DNA from: Amoeboaphelidium protococcarum
Taxonomy: Eukaryota; Aphelidiomycota; Aphelidea
Length of the DNA stretch: 64,000 nucleotides
Reading direction: 5' to 3'
Assembly: GCA_023515745.1 (NCBI GenBank)
Contig: JALECJ010000255.1
Location: forward strand, 630,001-694,000
The position numbers and the translations under genes were made by a program. This document shows positions 50,288-61,941 of the stretch, one piece after another; within the stretch, counting starts at the first letter, position 1, and every line of letters starts with the position of its first letter. The notes beneath the pieces were generated by a model. It made no database searches, was not told the origin of the DNA, and saw only the letters and a list, made by a program, of their open reading frames with translations.

Positions 50288-50303
50288 GGTGTTTAAAAAC
50301 ACC
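50288..50303 (-). terminator. Histone mRNA 3' stem-loop, H2A copy 2
   Basis: On the - strand GGTGTTTTTAAACACC, preceded by CAAAAT, 39 bases after the H2A TGA. It has the same stem as the other three and loop TTTA. Confidence 0.87.
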
Positions 50304-50341
50304 ATTTTGCAAGTATAATATAAACTTACTTAGAGGACAAC

Positions 50342-50722
50342 TCAAATCTCCTAAGAAGCAGCACTCTTGGACTTCTTTGGCAGGAGAGTAGTGTGAATGT
50401 TTGGCAAAACACCACCTTGAGCAATGGTAACATCACCCAGCAGCTTGTTCAATTCTTCATCATTTCTGATGGCCAACTGCAAGTGACGAGGAATGATACG
50501 AGTCTTCTTGTTATCACGAGCAGCGTTACCAGCCAACTCCAGAATTTCAGCAGTCAAGTACTCCAGGACAGCAGCCAGATAAACTGGAGCACCAGCACCA
50601 ATACGCTGAGCATAGTTACCCTGACGAAGCTTACGGTGCACACGACCAACAGGGAACTGCAGGCCGGCCTTGGTAGAACGGGACTTTGATGGTTTAGCAG
50701 CAGTATTCTTTCCTCCAGCCAT
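50342..50722 (-). CDS. Histone H2A (H2A.X-type tail), copy 2
   Basis: A 126-residue H2A identical to copy 1 except for the last residue. Reading TAG as Gln, it ends SAASQEI before TGA, so both copies keep the SQE-hydrophobic H2A.X motif even though the final codon differs (ATT versus ATG). The standard code would stop before Gln and lose it. Divergent from H2B copy 2. Confidence 0.97.
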
Positions 50723-51179
50723 TTTAGTGAATAAGTAAGTTGTTTATAAGAGAGTTGTATACAATTGTAATAGTTGTAAATTCCAAACACACACACAAAG
50801 AGAGGAAGAGAGAGAAGTTGAGGCGTCGCGAGAATTTGTTCGGCCGCGCTGAAAGTTTTCTCGTTTCACTTTTCTGTTACCGTTTCTTGTCTCGTTGAGT
50901 CTCTCTCTCTTTGTGTGTTTGCCCGTTTCAGCGATGAGGCGAGTAAAACCGTCGCTGAAAATCCAGTGGCTTATGGAGCGAGCGCTTTCTCTCTCACTCT
51001 CTGTCTGTTGGTGCCGCTTGTCCTAAGACGAGAGCGAGAAACTGAAACGGAAACTTTCCAATTCGCGCCGAACAAGAACGCCGCCGCGACCAATTCACTT
51101 CTTTTCTCTCTTTCTCTCTTGTTACAGTAACTAATAGTTTGTTAATTCTTATAACACATCAATCTATATATTCAACAAT
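50723..51179. promoter_or_regulatory. Bidirectional H2A-H2B promoter, copy 2
   Basis: 457 bases, the reverse complement of 37076-37532 with no difference that I noticed. It contains CTCTCTCTTTGTGTG, GTTTCAGCGATGAGGCGAG, GAAACTGAAACGGAAAC and TGTTGGTGCCGC elements. Confidence 0.75.
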
Positions 51180-51560
51180 ATGCCTCCAAAGTTTGAAGCT
51201 GCAAAGAAGCCTGCATCTAAGCAACCTGCTGGAAAGAAGCCTAAGGTTGACGCTAAGGCTGGTGGTCGCAAGAAGAGCCGTAAGGAAAGTTACTCCACTT
51301 ACATCTACAAGGTGTTGAAGCAGGTGCATCCTGATGTTGGTATCTCCAACAAGGCTATGTCTATCCTGAACTCTTTTGTCAATGACATCTTTGGCCGTAT
51401 CGCTGGTGAGGCTGGTCGTTTGGCTACCTACTCCAAGAAGAGCACCATCAGCTCTCGCGAGATTCAGACTGCTGTCCGTCTGCTGTTGCCTGGTGAGTTG
51501 GCTAAGCATGCCGTCTCTGAAGGTACCAAGGCTGTCACCAAGTACACTTCCAGCAAGTGA
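51180..51560 (+). CDS. Histone H2B, copy 2
   Basis: 126 residues, identical in protein sequence to copy 1, with a few synonymous changes toward the 3' end. Same fold signatures and TGA stop. It lies in inverted orientation relative to copy 1, with its stem-loop 36 bases downstream. Confidence 0.98.
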   Translation: MPPKFEAAKKPASKQPAGKKPKVDAKAGGRKKSRKESYSTYIYKVLKQVHPDVGISNKAMSILNSFVNDIFGRIAGEAGRLATYSKKSTISSREIQTAVRLLLPGELAKHAVSEGTKAVTKYTSSK

Positions 51561-51596
51561 GTGCTCATCTGTGTTGGTTTTATATACACGCAAAAT

Positions 51597-51612
51597 GGTG
51601 TTTTTAAACACC
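51597..51612 (+). terminator. Histone mRNA 3' stem-loop, H2B copy 2
   Basis: GGTGTTTTTAAACACC, preceded by GCAAAAT and followed by TTCAAAT, 36 bases after the H2B TGA. It matches the H2B copy 1 element exactly. Confidence 0.88.
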
Positions 51613-51635
51613 TTCAAATTATCTCTATTGATGAG

Positions 51636-51946
51636 TAATGGTTGAAATTATTTTGTTTATTTCAATTGTGATTAGCATCTTACCGTATTTAAATATAAAT
51701 TCGTTGTGGATAATTGAAATTTTCATCTTCGACAATGCCACTCGCTCTCCTCATCCTTCCCTGATGGGACTTTCGCTCGCCTGCTCTCCAAACAAACTGT
51801 TTCCTCTCTCTTTGTCAACTCATGATCGCCCATCGCCGTTCTGTGATCAACCTTAGTTCAAATTTTTCGCGCTTTGTCCATTCCTTCTCCAATCTTTACT
51901 ATAATATTCGTATTGGTTATCAGTATAATAGTTAAAAGATTTTAAA
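51636..51946 (+). promoter_or_regulatory. Promoter region of eS21
   Basis: Contains pyrimidine-rich, CTC-repeated sequence (51738-51850: CACTCGCTCTCCTCATCC, TTTCGCTCGCCTGCTCTCC, TTTCCTCTCTC), typical of a strong housekeeping promoter in this window. A 72-codon frame here has no support. Confidence 0.4.
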
Positions 51947-52268
51947 ATGCAGAACGACAAGGGTGAAATTATTGACTTATATATTCCGCGTAAATGGTAA
52001 GATTATTTGTGCAGCAGTTGATTGATAATTCATCGTGTTATTCGTTTTTATTTGTAGTAACGCTACTAACCGCTTGATCACCTCTAAGGATCATGCTTCC
52101 GTACAGATCAGAGTGGCAGATGTTGATGCCAGTGGTAAAATGACTGGAGAGGCAAAGATGTACGCGCTCAGTGGATTTGTTCGCGCCATGGGAGAGGGTG
52201 ATGACTCTTTGAACCGTCTCTTTTAGAAGGATGGTTACTTGAAGACTGTATTTGAATACTCACGTTGA
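51947..52268 (+). CDS. RPS21: Ribosomal protein eS21
   Basis: Two exons, 51947-51996 and 52058-52268, joined across a 61-nt GTAAGA...TTTGTAG intron inside a Cys codon (TG|T), giving 86 residues. [33 protein letters not shown] and the [15 protein letters not shown] end match eS21, a 40S subunit protein needed for late 18S processing. Without the intron the ORF would break after PRKW. In-frame TAG within NRLFQKDGY encodes Gln. Confidence 0.95.
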
Positions 52269-52389
52269 ATGGACGTCATCATTGACAAAGTAATCATAAA
52301 AATGATAAATACATGGATTTGAATCTATTTAATGGTACTATATATTTGTTCAGCAATTCAATAACGCGTCATTCAATGATGGTAGGCAA

Positions 52390-54002
52390 TCACGCAGAGA
52401 TATGTCTTCGCCATCGACCAAACGGAATAACGTCTTTAATGCTATCCATCCCTGTACAAAGCATCACCAAGCGATCGAATCCTACACCAAAGCCGGCAGT
52501 TCTTGGCGCGCCATATCTCTTGGACTCCAAATACGTATTGAGCGCTTCTGGTATACTGCCATCTTTTGACATTTGACGAATCTTCTTCTCCAGCTCAGAT
52601 GACCGCTCTTCACGCACAGAACCACCGACAAGTTCACCCACATTTGGCATTAAGATGTCAAAGCACGCAACAGTATTTCCTGCTCCGTTGGAGGTGTCGT
52701 TGATGCCATCATTTTCTCGCATATAAAAGGGCTTTGAAGACTGTGGATAGTTTTTGACTACAACCGGCACGGCGTGTCCATGCTATTATTGCATCAGTTC
52801 CAACAATAACTGCTCGTCTTGGTGCGATAGACCATCTTCCCAGCGGCCAGATTCGCTCTTATGACTATTGATCATTTAGAACGCGTCACCATAATCTAAC
52901 GACGGCCAGTCAGTGGAGCTTATTTCTTCCAACTGCTGAACAATTCTCTTATCAGTACTTTCTATTTACTTCAAGGCAGTTTAAAGAGATTTTAACTACT
53001 ACTGTTGCGAGTCAAGTACAGCTGAGATAGAACATTTAATCAGCTGTTCCGACAATAGCGCCATGTTTTTCAATCCAGAGGACACTTATTACTCGGAAGA
53101 CATCAGACCATTAGCATCTTATTCAGTTTCATACAACGCATGCGGATACGCCACCTCAACTTCGCACATATAAAATTCTGATAAATGTCGCCTCGAATGT
53201 GCACTGCCCAAGTCGGCGCGAAAACACGGAGCTATAGTGTATACTGCCGGATTCTGTTCACTCACCAGCTGTTCCAGATGTAATTGATGTGATGTGGTCA
53301 AATATGGCTTTACCTCAACGACTTCAGATGCCGCGTCTTGTTACTGTTACGTGCCAAAGAAGTCTTTAGAGTCAATCTGGAACGCTTCTGCACCAGCCTC
53401 ACAATCATTCAACGTCAAGACTGGCGTATGTACATGCAGAAATTGATTCTCCTACAATTATAGACTCATCATTTTGTGTGTATTAGAAATCATGCAATAG
53501 TAGATGACTCACCTATAAAAATCGATGCATTGACATGAGTAACGCGTTTCTAATGCTATTTACGCATCCAAAGGTGGACGTTCGTGATCGCAGATGTGGA
53601 TATTGACGCAGATAATTAAGAGAGTGCTACTTCTTGGCCACATTTTACAATGGATAATCCTACAACAAGATAGTAATCATGGATATAACAGGTAGTTGTT
53701 GTCTAATGTGAATAGAGTTATAAAGGATTTACCGTCATTGACGATTAACAATCAAGAGATATTGACTTTACAATCAGCTCATGAGATTGACCACCCCCTT
53801 GACTCTCTACCACATCGCCGTGCAGTGTGACGGCATTACCAACACTTAGATCATGCGGCACGGCGACTTGACTATGAACGAGGACACACTGGACGGGAGA
53901 GGTCAGGTTACCACAGGCCACATGCAGAAAAGTGACGTTCTTTGACTTTCGCTTGGCTTTTACCCAACCACTAACGCGTATACCTCTACCGCCACCTTGC
54001 AT
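52390..54002 (-). CDS. Asparaginyl-tRNA synthetase, possibly mitochondrial type
   Basis: Three exons: 54002-53733, 53659-53513 and 53451-52390, giving 492 residues. The introns are 73 nt (GTAAAT) and 61 nt (GTGAGT). Exon 1 is the OB-fold anticodon domain (RVSGWVKAKRKSKNVTFLHV). The class II core follows with LRQYPHLRSRTSTFGCVNSIR (motif 1 area), then APCFRADLGSAHSRRHLSEFYMCEVEVA (motif 2) and GFGVGFDRLVML (motif 3). Both introns were placed because joining restores YPLQNVAKKQHSLNYLRQYPHLR and HRFLQENQFLHVHTP. The compact OB fold resembles NARS2. I see no clear mitochondrial presequence, so it may serve either compartment. Confidence 0.9.
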
Positions 54003-54867
54003 ATATTACTAGCTTAAATTATACTGACTGACTAAAGGCTTTATAACGCGTTATTACGTGGCCAGCTGTCTTGATTAAAATAATACTCTGGAGTGCATCA
54101 TCTTTGAATATCACAGATCGTTCAATAAGCTGATCGGAATTAACTTTGGCGCGTTACAACCGTTGATATTGTAGTGTTGCAAAAAAGTAAACTATTGTCA
54201 AATCTAGCCGATCATTGAATTAATTATATACTTTGTCATCTACTTAACTATTTGATGAATATACTAGGTGGAATTGTAAAGATAATGCGTATCAAATCGC
54301 TGCAGTAAGTTTAGTTGATCGAGATCACGATTCCAAAGTGGAGCTCAACTGAAGCTAATATGATTACCGATCATGGTGAGATTCAAAGAGAGATTGCTAA
54401 GAGTGTAAACGACGTTTATATAGTAAATCTTAAGTAGTTTCAATTAAAAGCATTACATATATATCTAAAATGTTGCTGCAATGCTTTTGGAAAATGTAAT
54501 GCTAGGTTATACTTCACGAGAACTGTCCTTTTTAGCCCCTCAAGGCGCTGAGATGACACTGTGCCGAATGATCAATACAGTATATGGATCTAAAAACCTT
54601 GTTTATCCATCAAGTCCAAATTACACCAACACTTCTCATTAGTACTGAGAGTGACTTGTGACTTTAGCTTTCGTGATTAAGGGGCTCATTTACTGGCCAA
54701 CTCTAAATATTTCAGGGGCAATACTGACTGCATTTGCGCCGCTTTCTCTTCGATTGTCCGGTCTTCTCTTTTCACTTTGTTATCGCCGCATTATATCGTC
54801 AACATATTAAACTCATTTTGGTGCTAATTACACTTTTGACGCGTTAAATAGTATTTTTGTGGTGGAA
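54003..54867. other. 865-base gene-poor stretch
   Basis: Lies between the AsnRS start and the Gln-rich secreted protein. One 63-codon frame (54360-54551) is open in the variant code but not recognisable. An AGCCCCT...AGGGGCT 7-bp inverted pair (54535 and 54679) brackets about 140 bases. This could be a structured RNA but matches no snRNA, RNase P or SRP RNA consensus I know. The proximal 150 bases before 54868 should be the promoter. Confidence 0.35.
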
Positions 54868-55875
54868 ATGAAATCTACGTTAATTGCAATTACTCTATTG
54901 GCAGCTGTCGCGCGTGCTGCGCCTACCTATCCTTATGATGGTGCTTACCCTCAAGATCTTCAAGACGATCAAGGATTTAATGATGACAGCGACTTGCAAT
55001 ACGGTGCGCCATAGTAGAATTAGCCTGATGTAGATGCACCTACTCCGTCTAATTCTTTCAATGCTCGTCGTACTCAGTCATCTGGTTAGCTGCAATAGTA
55101 TGGTGCTGCACAGCCGGAAGAACAGCAGTACTATGCTAACAATCCGCTTGCTCGTCAATCATATGATGACGCGTATCCTCAGGATTATCAGAGATAGTAA
55201 CCAGCTTTAAGATAGCATTCTAACGGTCCACTGGCTTTCTAGCACCCATCTCTGCCGCGCAAATATGCTTCTCACCAGCAGCAAGAGTAGCCGCAGCCGC
55301 AGCAGTTGCAACAGTTGCAGCAGTAGTATAGCTCTGTTCCTAGATCCAACTCTGCTCCTGCTCAGTAGTATTAGCAGCAGTAGGCTGTGACTCAGGATCC
55401 ATATGATGCAGCTGAGCAAAGTGAAAGTGAAGATTTCGAGTTTTAAGATCCTCAACAGCAGGCACCTGCTCCTCAATAAGGAAGTCAAGCTGGTTAGGTC
55501 GCTGTGGCTGGTGGCGCTTCTGTCGCTGGTGCATCTGCAGGTACCGCCGGCTCTGTGCCTGTGCAATAGCCACCACAACAGCAGGAAGGAAGCAGTGACT
55601 TTGACGAGGCTTTCAAAGCTGTGTGTCCTGGGCTTTTTGGCAAGACCAAGACGTAGATTGCGACCGCTTTGTATAAGGCTCGTAGTATCTTTGCTGCTTG
55701 TTAGTCTGACGCTGACGTGCAATAGCCTCAGTAGCCTTCTGCTGGTGCTTCTGCAACTACTGAGTAGAGATCTGCTGCTGAACCTGCTGCCCAACAATCC
55801 ACTCCATCTTCTAGCGGTTAGGCGCCTTAGGAGCCTGCTAAGAAGGGATTCTTGGCCAATCTGTTCAAGTGGTGA
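54868..55875 (+). CDS. Secreted Gln-rich low-complexity protein
   Basis: A 335-residue frame with a clear signal peptide (MKSTLIAITLLAAVARA, then AP). The mature part is rich in Gln, Ala, Pro, Ser and Tyr, with PYDGAYPQD and YDDAYPQDYQ-like repeats near the N-terminus and runs such as QPQPQQLQQLQQQ. A less biased patch at about 245-275 (FDEAFKAVCPGLFGKTKTQIATALYKARSIFAAC) contains two Cys and may be a folded mini-domain. The end is KKGFLANLFKW. Many of its Gln are TAG, so the standard code sees almost nothing. It may be a matrix, adhesive or wall-type protein by composition. No family recognised. Confidence 0.65.
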
Positions 55876-56070
55876 GTTGTGAGAATGGACTTAAAGATGG
55901 CTGAAGCTTATAGCGGAGCAATCGGACAATTAAATAAGTAGAATGGGAAATATTATAATAGTTTTGACAATTGTTATTTCATTTACGAGCTTTTTAGTCG
56001 TTTTCATTTACTCCTCTACAACTAGCATGACGAAAGCTGCACCAGGTGTATCATTTCATAATAGATCCAA

Positions 56071-57495
<1,425 letters not shown>

Positions 57496-57727
57496 TTAAA
57501 GTTGAAGTATCTACAGTATAATTTAATTGTCTGTTAACTGTTGTCAGTGATGCTGATGAGAGGTGGCGATCGATCGACAACGGTAAGGTTGAGCGACGCG
57601 ACAACTATCAAAGTAATTGGTGAAGCAGTAAATAACAAACACGCTATAAATTGTATTTAAATTTGATCATGTGTACATTGAAGCTGATACTTTTGAACAT
57701 GGTTCATCTCCATTTTCAGTCTCCTGT

Positions 57728-59200
57728 TCAGTGACTAAGTGACTATTATTTCGTACGGATAATCTTGTCGTAAATGTTATAAACGGCTTACGATGAAGCT
57801 TCCCAAGACTTGTCACGCGCGCATTGTACAGCATTTTCTATCAACTTTGGATAGTCATGCGTACGATTGTATAGTCCATTGACTGCATTGTAAATACGCT
57901 TATCGTGATCCATATGTGTATCACCTTCTTCTTCTTCGTCAGTACTCACGATCCAGGACTCTCTCATGCGGATTATATCAACTACATTGTCGCAGAAATT
58001 TTGAATTTTACTTCTTTTAGAATCTTAATGATCAGTCTCTTCGACAAGCCTACCGCGACTATTATCCACCAGATCTGATACACCTCCCCTGTTACGAGCC
58101 ACCACAACATTCCCACTTGCCAAAGCTTCAATGCACACGTTGCCAAGGGTATCAAATGATGAGGGGAATACGAAAATGTCACTAGCAGCATATGCTTAAC
58201 TCAACTGCTCATCCTTCCAATAGCATCCAGAATAGAATACCCGGTTTTCTTTGCCGTGCAGTCTGACCAAATCCCAATGAAGTATTCCAGTTCCAACAAT
58301 GACTAGGTAGGCTTTGATTTCAAGTTGTTTCAAGTAATCCATCATGTGTACTAGCCAATGCAAAGACTTTTCAGGTGCACATCTACCCACGTACAGTAAG
58401 ATTGGTACCGTATCGTACTCAGGGTCATCGAATGTGAATACTTTGCGCCAATTTGCATGATCATTGCCAAATTCATAACATGGCCGGAATTGTAAGTTAT
58501 CTACTGCAGGTGGCCAAATGTAATTGCAAGTGATATGCTTCTCTTTATTCAGATACTCCTTGATGGGATTAGAGATTGAAATAACTGCATCGGCCAAGTT
58601 TAACAAACTCTCAAGTTGGAATATGCTTTTAAACAACCACTTTGACGCGTTACTTATCGGCTAATGTTTGACCCACTCTGCTGTATGTTGATGATAGCTG
58701 GTCACCAGTGCTATGCTTTGAATTTCACGGTCACTGGGACGTATAAACTTGCAGTACTTTAGAGCCAAGTAGAATGATATGAATACTGCATCTGGTCCAA
58801 CTACATGGATTACATCAGGTTTCAACTCCAAAATTATCTGACACAGATGAGGTATCAGTACACCGAATGAATTTGCCAGTAAAGTCTCTGGAGCTAGATG
58901 AGATAAAGGTCGATATGAAGCTAATTGGATGATTGTAGCAGGGAAGTCTTTCAATTATTGGATATCCATAGAGTCATCTCTGGGAATTAGTAGAGTGCAG
59001 TCTACAGCTCCATCTTCCTACTTCCTCATTACGCCACTTTTAAGATTACTCAGAGTAAAGTCTTGCTCTTCACCACTACTTTCACCATTCATAACTGATG
59101 TCCCATGTATTTTGGATAAGCATCTCACAAAATGGTCGACGCGTTTACTCAGCCCATCAACTTTGGGATAGAAGGACGGTGTATATAGCAAAACTTTCAT
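57728..59200 (-). CDS. GT4-family glycosyltransferase, SQD2-like
   Basis: A 490-residue GT-B fold glycosyltransferase. The N-domain starts MKVLLYTPSFYPKVDGLSKRV (nucleotide-sugar glycine loop), with ELKPDVIHVVGPD and SYHQHTAEWV. The C-domain has LLYVGRCAPEKSL and FYSGCYWKDEQLSQAYAASDIFVFPS, then DTLGNVCIEALASG and RNRGGVSDLV. This C-domain order is that of plant and bacterial SQD2 (sulfoquinovosyl-DAG synthase) and related GT4 lipid glycosyltransferases. In the EX7E motif the first Glu is Asp (DTLGNVCIE). No signal peptide or membrane helix, so cytosolic or peripheral. The true acceptor cannot be read from sequence. Confidence 0.85.
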
Positions 59201-59423
59201 ATTATCTGTTGAGAAACTAATGAGATATATACCTAAATGTAATGAGTGTATGATTGTGAATGAAATGATGACATAAAAGGTTAATGGCTTCAAGTCAGAT
59301 AGCATCACTGACTTGTCATCCCTTTGACACATCGATGCATCATTCCATTGCAGATACAAAGACAACTTGCACACATCACATATCAAGAAAAATGTAGAAT
59401 CATACAGAGCTCTGAATATATAT

Positions 59424-61694
59424 TCACATCTTACTAAATACACTGGTGGTAGCTTCAGCATTACCATCTTTCTGCTCCTTCAACTTGGTGCGGATAGCCT
59501 AAACAGCTTCTTTCAACTCAGATCGATCGAGATCGTCGCGTTTGTACAGCAAGTCTTCTATAAACTGCAGCGGTACATCATTATACGCCTTCCAAATAGC
59601 ATACCAAGATATAAACAGTACGGTGGAAGAACTCTCTAGCACGGCAATAATCTTGTCTAGAACATCAAAAGTCTGGCGCACGCGTTTGGGACTCTTAATG
59701 TCGGACCAGAATGCAACACAAGTTATATACTCACTTCTGAGCTAATTCACAGCCTAAGGCATCTTCAATTTGCAATTCTTACTTTTCAAAGCCTGCAGGA
59801 TCAAGACGACAAAATGTTCAAGACTCTCACTAGATAACTTGGAGAAGAGATAATCCTGCAAATGTGCCTTGTAATCCTAAAGATAGTCATTAAGTGTGGC
59901 GAGAACACTAGGCATGGTGCTGTTCTCATACCAACTGGCCGTAAACACCTGAGACATTGCACCATTTATATCATTAAACATTATCGTCTACAACACCGAG
60001 CATCCCTTCTTAGTGATACGCATAAATCCCTCCATGACTTCATTCATCAATTTTGAGAACTCAGACTTGGCAGAGTCATCCAACTTCTCTTCCAGTCGCT
60101 TGTACACAGCCTCCAAATACTCGCTGCATTTCAGATTATTATTACTCAGAGCTATAACATACTCTGCGAATCCAGGTGCAAATTGATCCTTCTTCATTAG
60201 GAATCTCTACTCCTCTTGCTCGACCATCAACATCTATTCACTCTGGAAATGTTTAAGAGTCCTCAGGCATTCAAATCCGACATCTGATAGCAGTCTACCT
60301 CCTTTAGCTGCATCAAACACAATGTCAATCTGCTGATTCACAATTTAGAATAGAATAACAGGTGCCGATGTGGCATACATCTCATCAGAGTCAGTATCTG
60401 GTGCTTTATCCCTCTCTATGAAATCCTTCTTCTCACTCAACAACAGTCGATCTACCCATTCCAACAACTTGGTGCTGATCAATTTGACATAATCCCGAGA
60501 TAACTTGGCCTCATTATCATCAAGAAGCTTTGGCTCCAATAGCTCCTCCGTGACACCAAGTCGATCATTCATCACCTTGTAATAATCTCTAACCCAACCA
60601 AGAACTAGGAGGATATCCTTGGTCTCCATATCACCGCGCTGTGTCAATCTGTTGAGAAGATCATACGTCAACTTGTGGTATTAAAGAACATAAAACGGAA
60701 ATATCTTGTACTTTGGTGGGAATCTCACGGCAACTTCATCAAACACCAAAGCCAGATCATTAAAGATAAAGTGACTATTCTCTAAAGCATCTGCCACTGA
60801 ATCTTCGGATGGTATCATTCTACGGTAATGAATCTAAATCGACTCTAGGATACTATTCAATAGCTAGCTTCTATAATTCTTGATACTCCTCGATAATATC
60901 GCCTCACTGACAACCTGTAAACTGGCAATATTAATACTTTACTACTGCGATTGTCCAATGCTGCCAGAAGATTACTGCATTCGATGTTAATACTCCATTA
61001 CTTGTTCATCCGCCATCTCCTCAGCCTCGACAATCTTACAAATCTTCACCAGAACTTGACCTTGATCTTCCTTCACAAGCTCCAGAATATTTTATCCAAG
61101 CGTCCACAGATACTCACGGAATTATTCAGATAGAGAATCTAGACGTTTAAAGTATTTATTGATAATGTTAATAACTGTCGGTCCCTAAGTCTTGGCCTAG
61201 TGCACGGTGATATCTCTAAACTCTTCCAGTTTATACAACTCATAATGAATCTGGAGCAGAGAATCAGCCGGTCCAAGTATGTTCTCACTCTCCACTCTGA
61301 TCATTTATGATAATCTTTCAACGTCTTGACTCAGAGCCTGGAATCTCACAATAATCTCCTTGGTCTTGACAAAGTTCTAGTGTGTCTTACTTATACGCTT
61401 AATCTTGTCATAGTTTTAAATCTAAATCTGACTATTCTTGCACACATCTTCCACTTACTTTACCCATTCCTACATAGACTTGATGGATTACTCACTTCTC
61501 TGCAAAGCGGACAGACTTTCTTCATATCCATCCAGCTTATCTCCAACCACACGCTTCAGAACGGCATCCAGGCTCTACTTCTCCTACTAATACTTTGCAA
61601 TCAAGTGAGGGAGTTTAGTTTACAAATCCTCTGGCTAAGGCAACAACTAAGCCACTTTCTACTAAGCCTCTTCCAGCGCATCTGCCAATGACAT
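59424..61694 (-). CDS. EXOC3: Exocyst subunit EXOC3 / Sec6
   Basis: A 756-residue intron-less frame, similar in length to human EXOC3 (about 745). The exocyst tethers secretory vesicles to the plasma membrane. The N-terminus is coiled coil (VAQLLPQPEDLQTKLPHL, then RFQALSQDVERL). VINIINKYFKRLDSL resembles the Sec6 GYF region. The C-terminal bundle includes FIEDLLYKRDDLDRSELKEAV, characteristic of Sec6 (isoleucine/Asp region DVPLxFVExLLxKRDDL). It ends FSKM then TGA. TAG and TAA are frequent. A TTAC tetranucleotide run lies just before the start. Confidence 0.87.
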
Positions 61695-61711
61695 TATATT
61701 TAACCACTGGA

Positions 61712-61732
61712 TACTTACTTACTTACTTACTT
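61712..61732. repeat. TTAC/GTAA tetranucleotide run in the EXOC3 leader
   Basis: Five tandem TTAC units, so on the - (sense) strand it reads AAGTAAGTAAGTAAGTAAGTA, about 20-40 bases upstream of the EXOC3 ATG. Each unit contains GTAAGT, the 5' splice-site sequence used in this genome. Confidence 0.85.
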
Positions 61733-61941
61733 GATATATCAATGCAAATTTTGATAAAGACAACAGCCTTATGAGCGTATTAAAGGATAAAAGAGAGAAC
61801 TAGAACGCGGAAAGGTAACGCGAGTGAACTTTGAGGCTGAAACACGACGCGCTTCGTTGTTTGAATAAAGTGAAACGAAAGGATACTTTGAGCAATGAAA
61901 TTTGATGTATTGTATTGAAACCGCAATCACAATCTCGGACA

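Larger units (their letters stand above)
50240..51635. repeat. Inverted repeat arm 2 (H2A/H2B pair)
   Basis: Reverse-oriented partner of 36620-38004: same gene pair, same 457-base promoter, stem-loops included. It ends on the right at the complement of CTCATCAATAGAG (about 51635). On the left, similarity past the H2A stem-loop is diluted by substitutions and small indels until about 50240. Confidence 0.92.

Noticed and set aside
54535-54685. AGCCCCT/AGGGGCT pair suggesting a structured RNA
   Set aside because: Only seven base pairs about 140 bases apart, and no match to known snRNA, RNase P, SRP or tRNA features.
59018-59467. Longer - strand frame upstream of the glycosyltransferase start
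   Set aside because: Same frame as the gene, but AT-rich. MKVLLYTPSFYPKVDG is the canonical GT4 start, so the upstream part is taken as leader.
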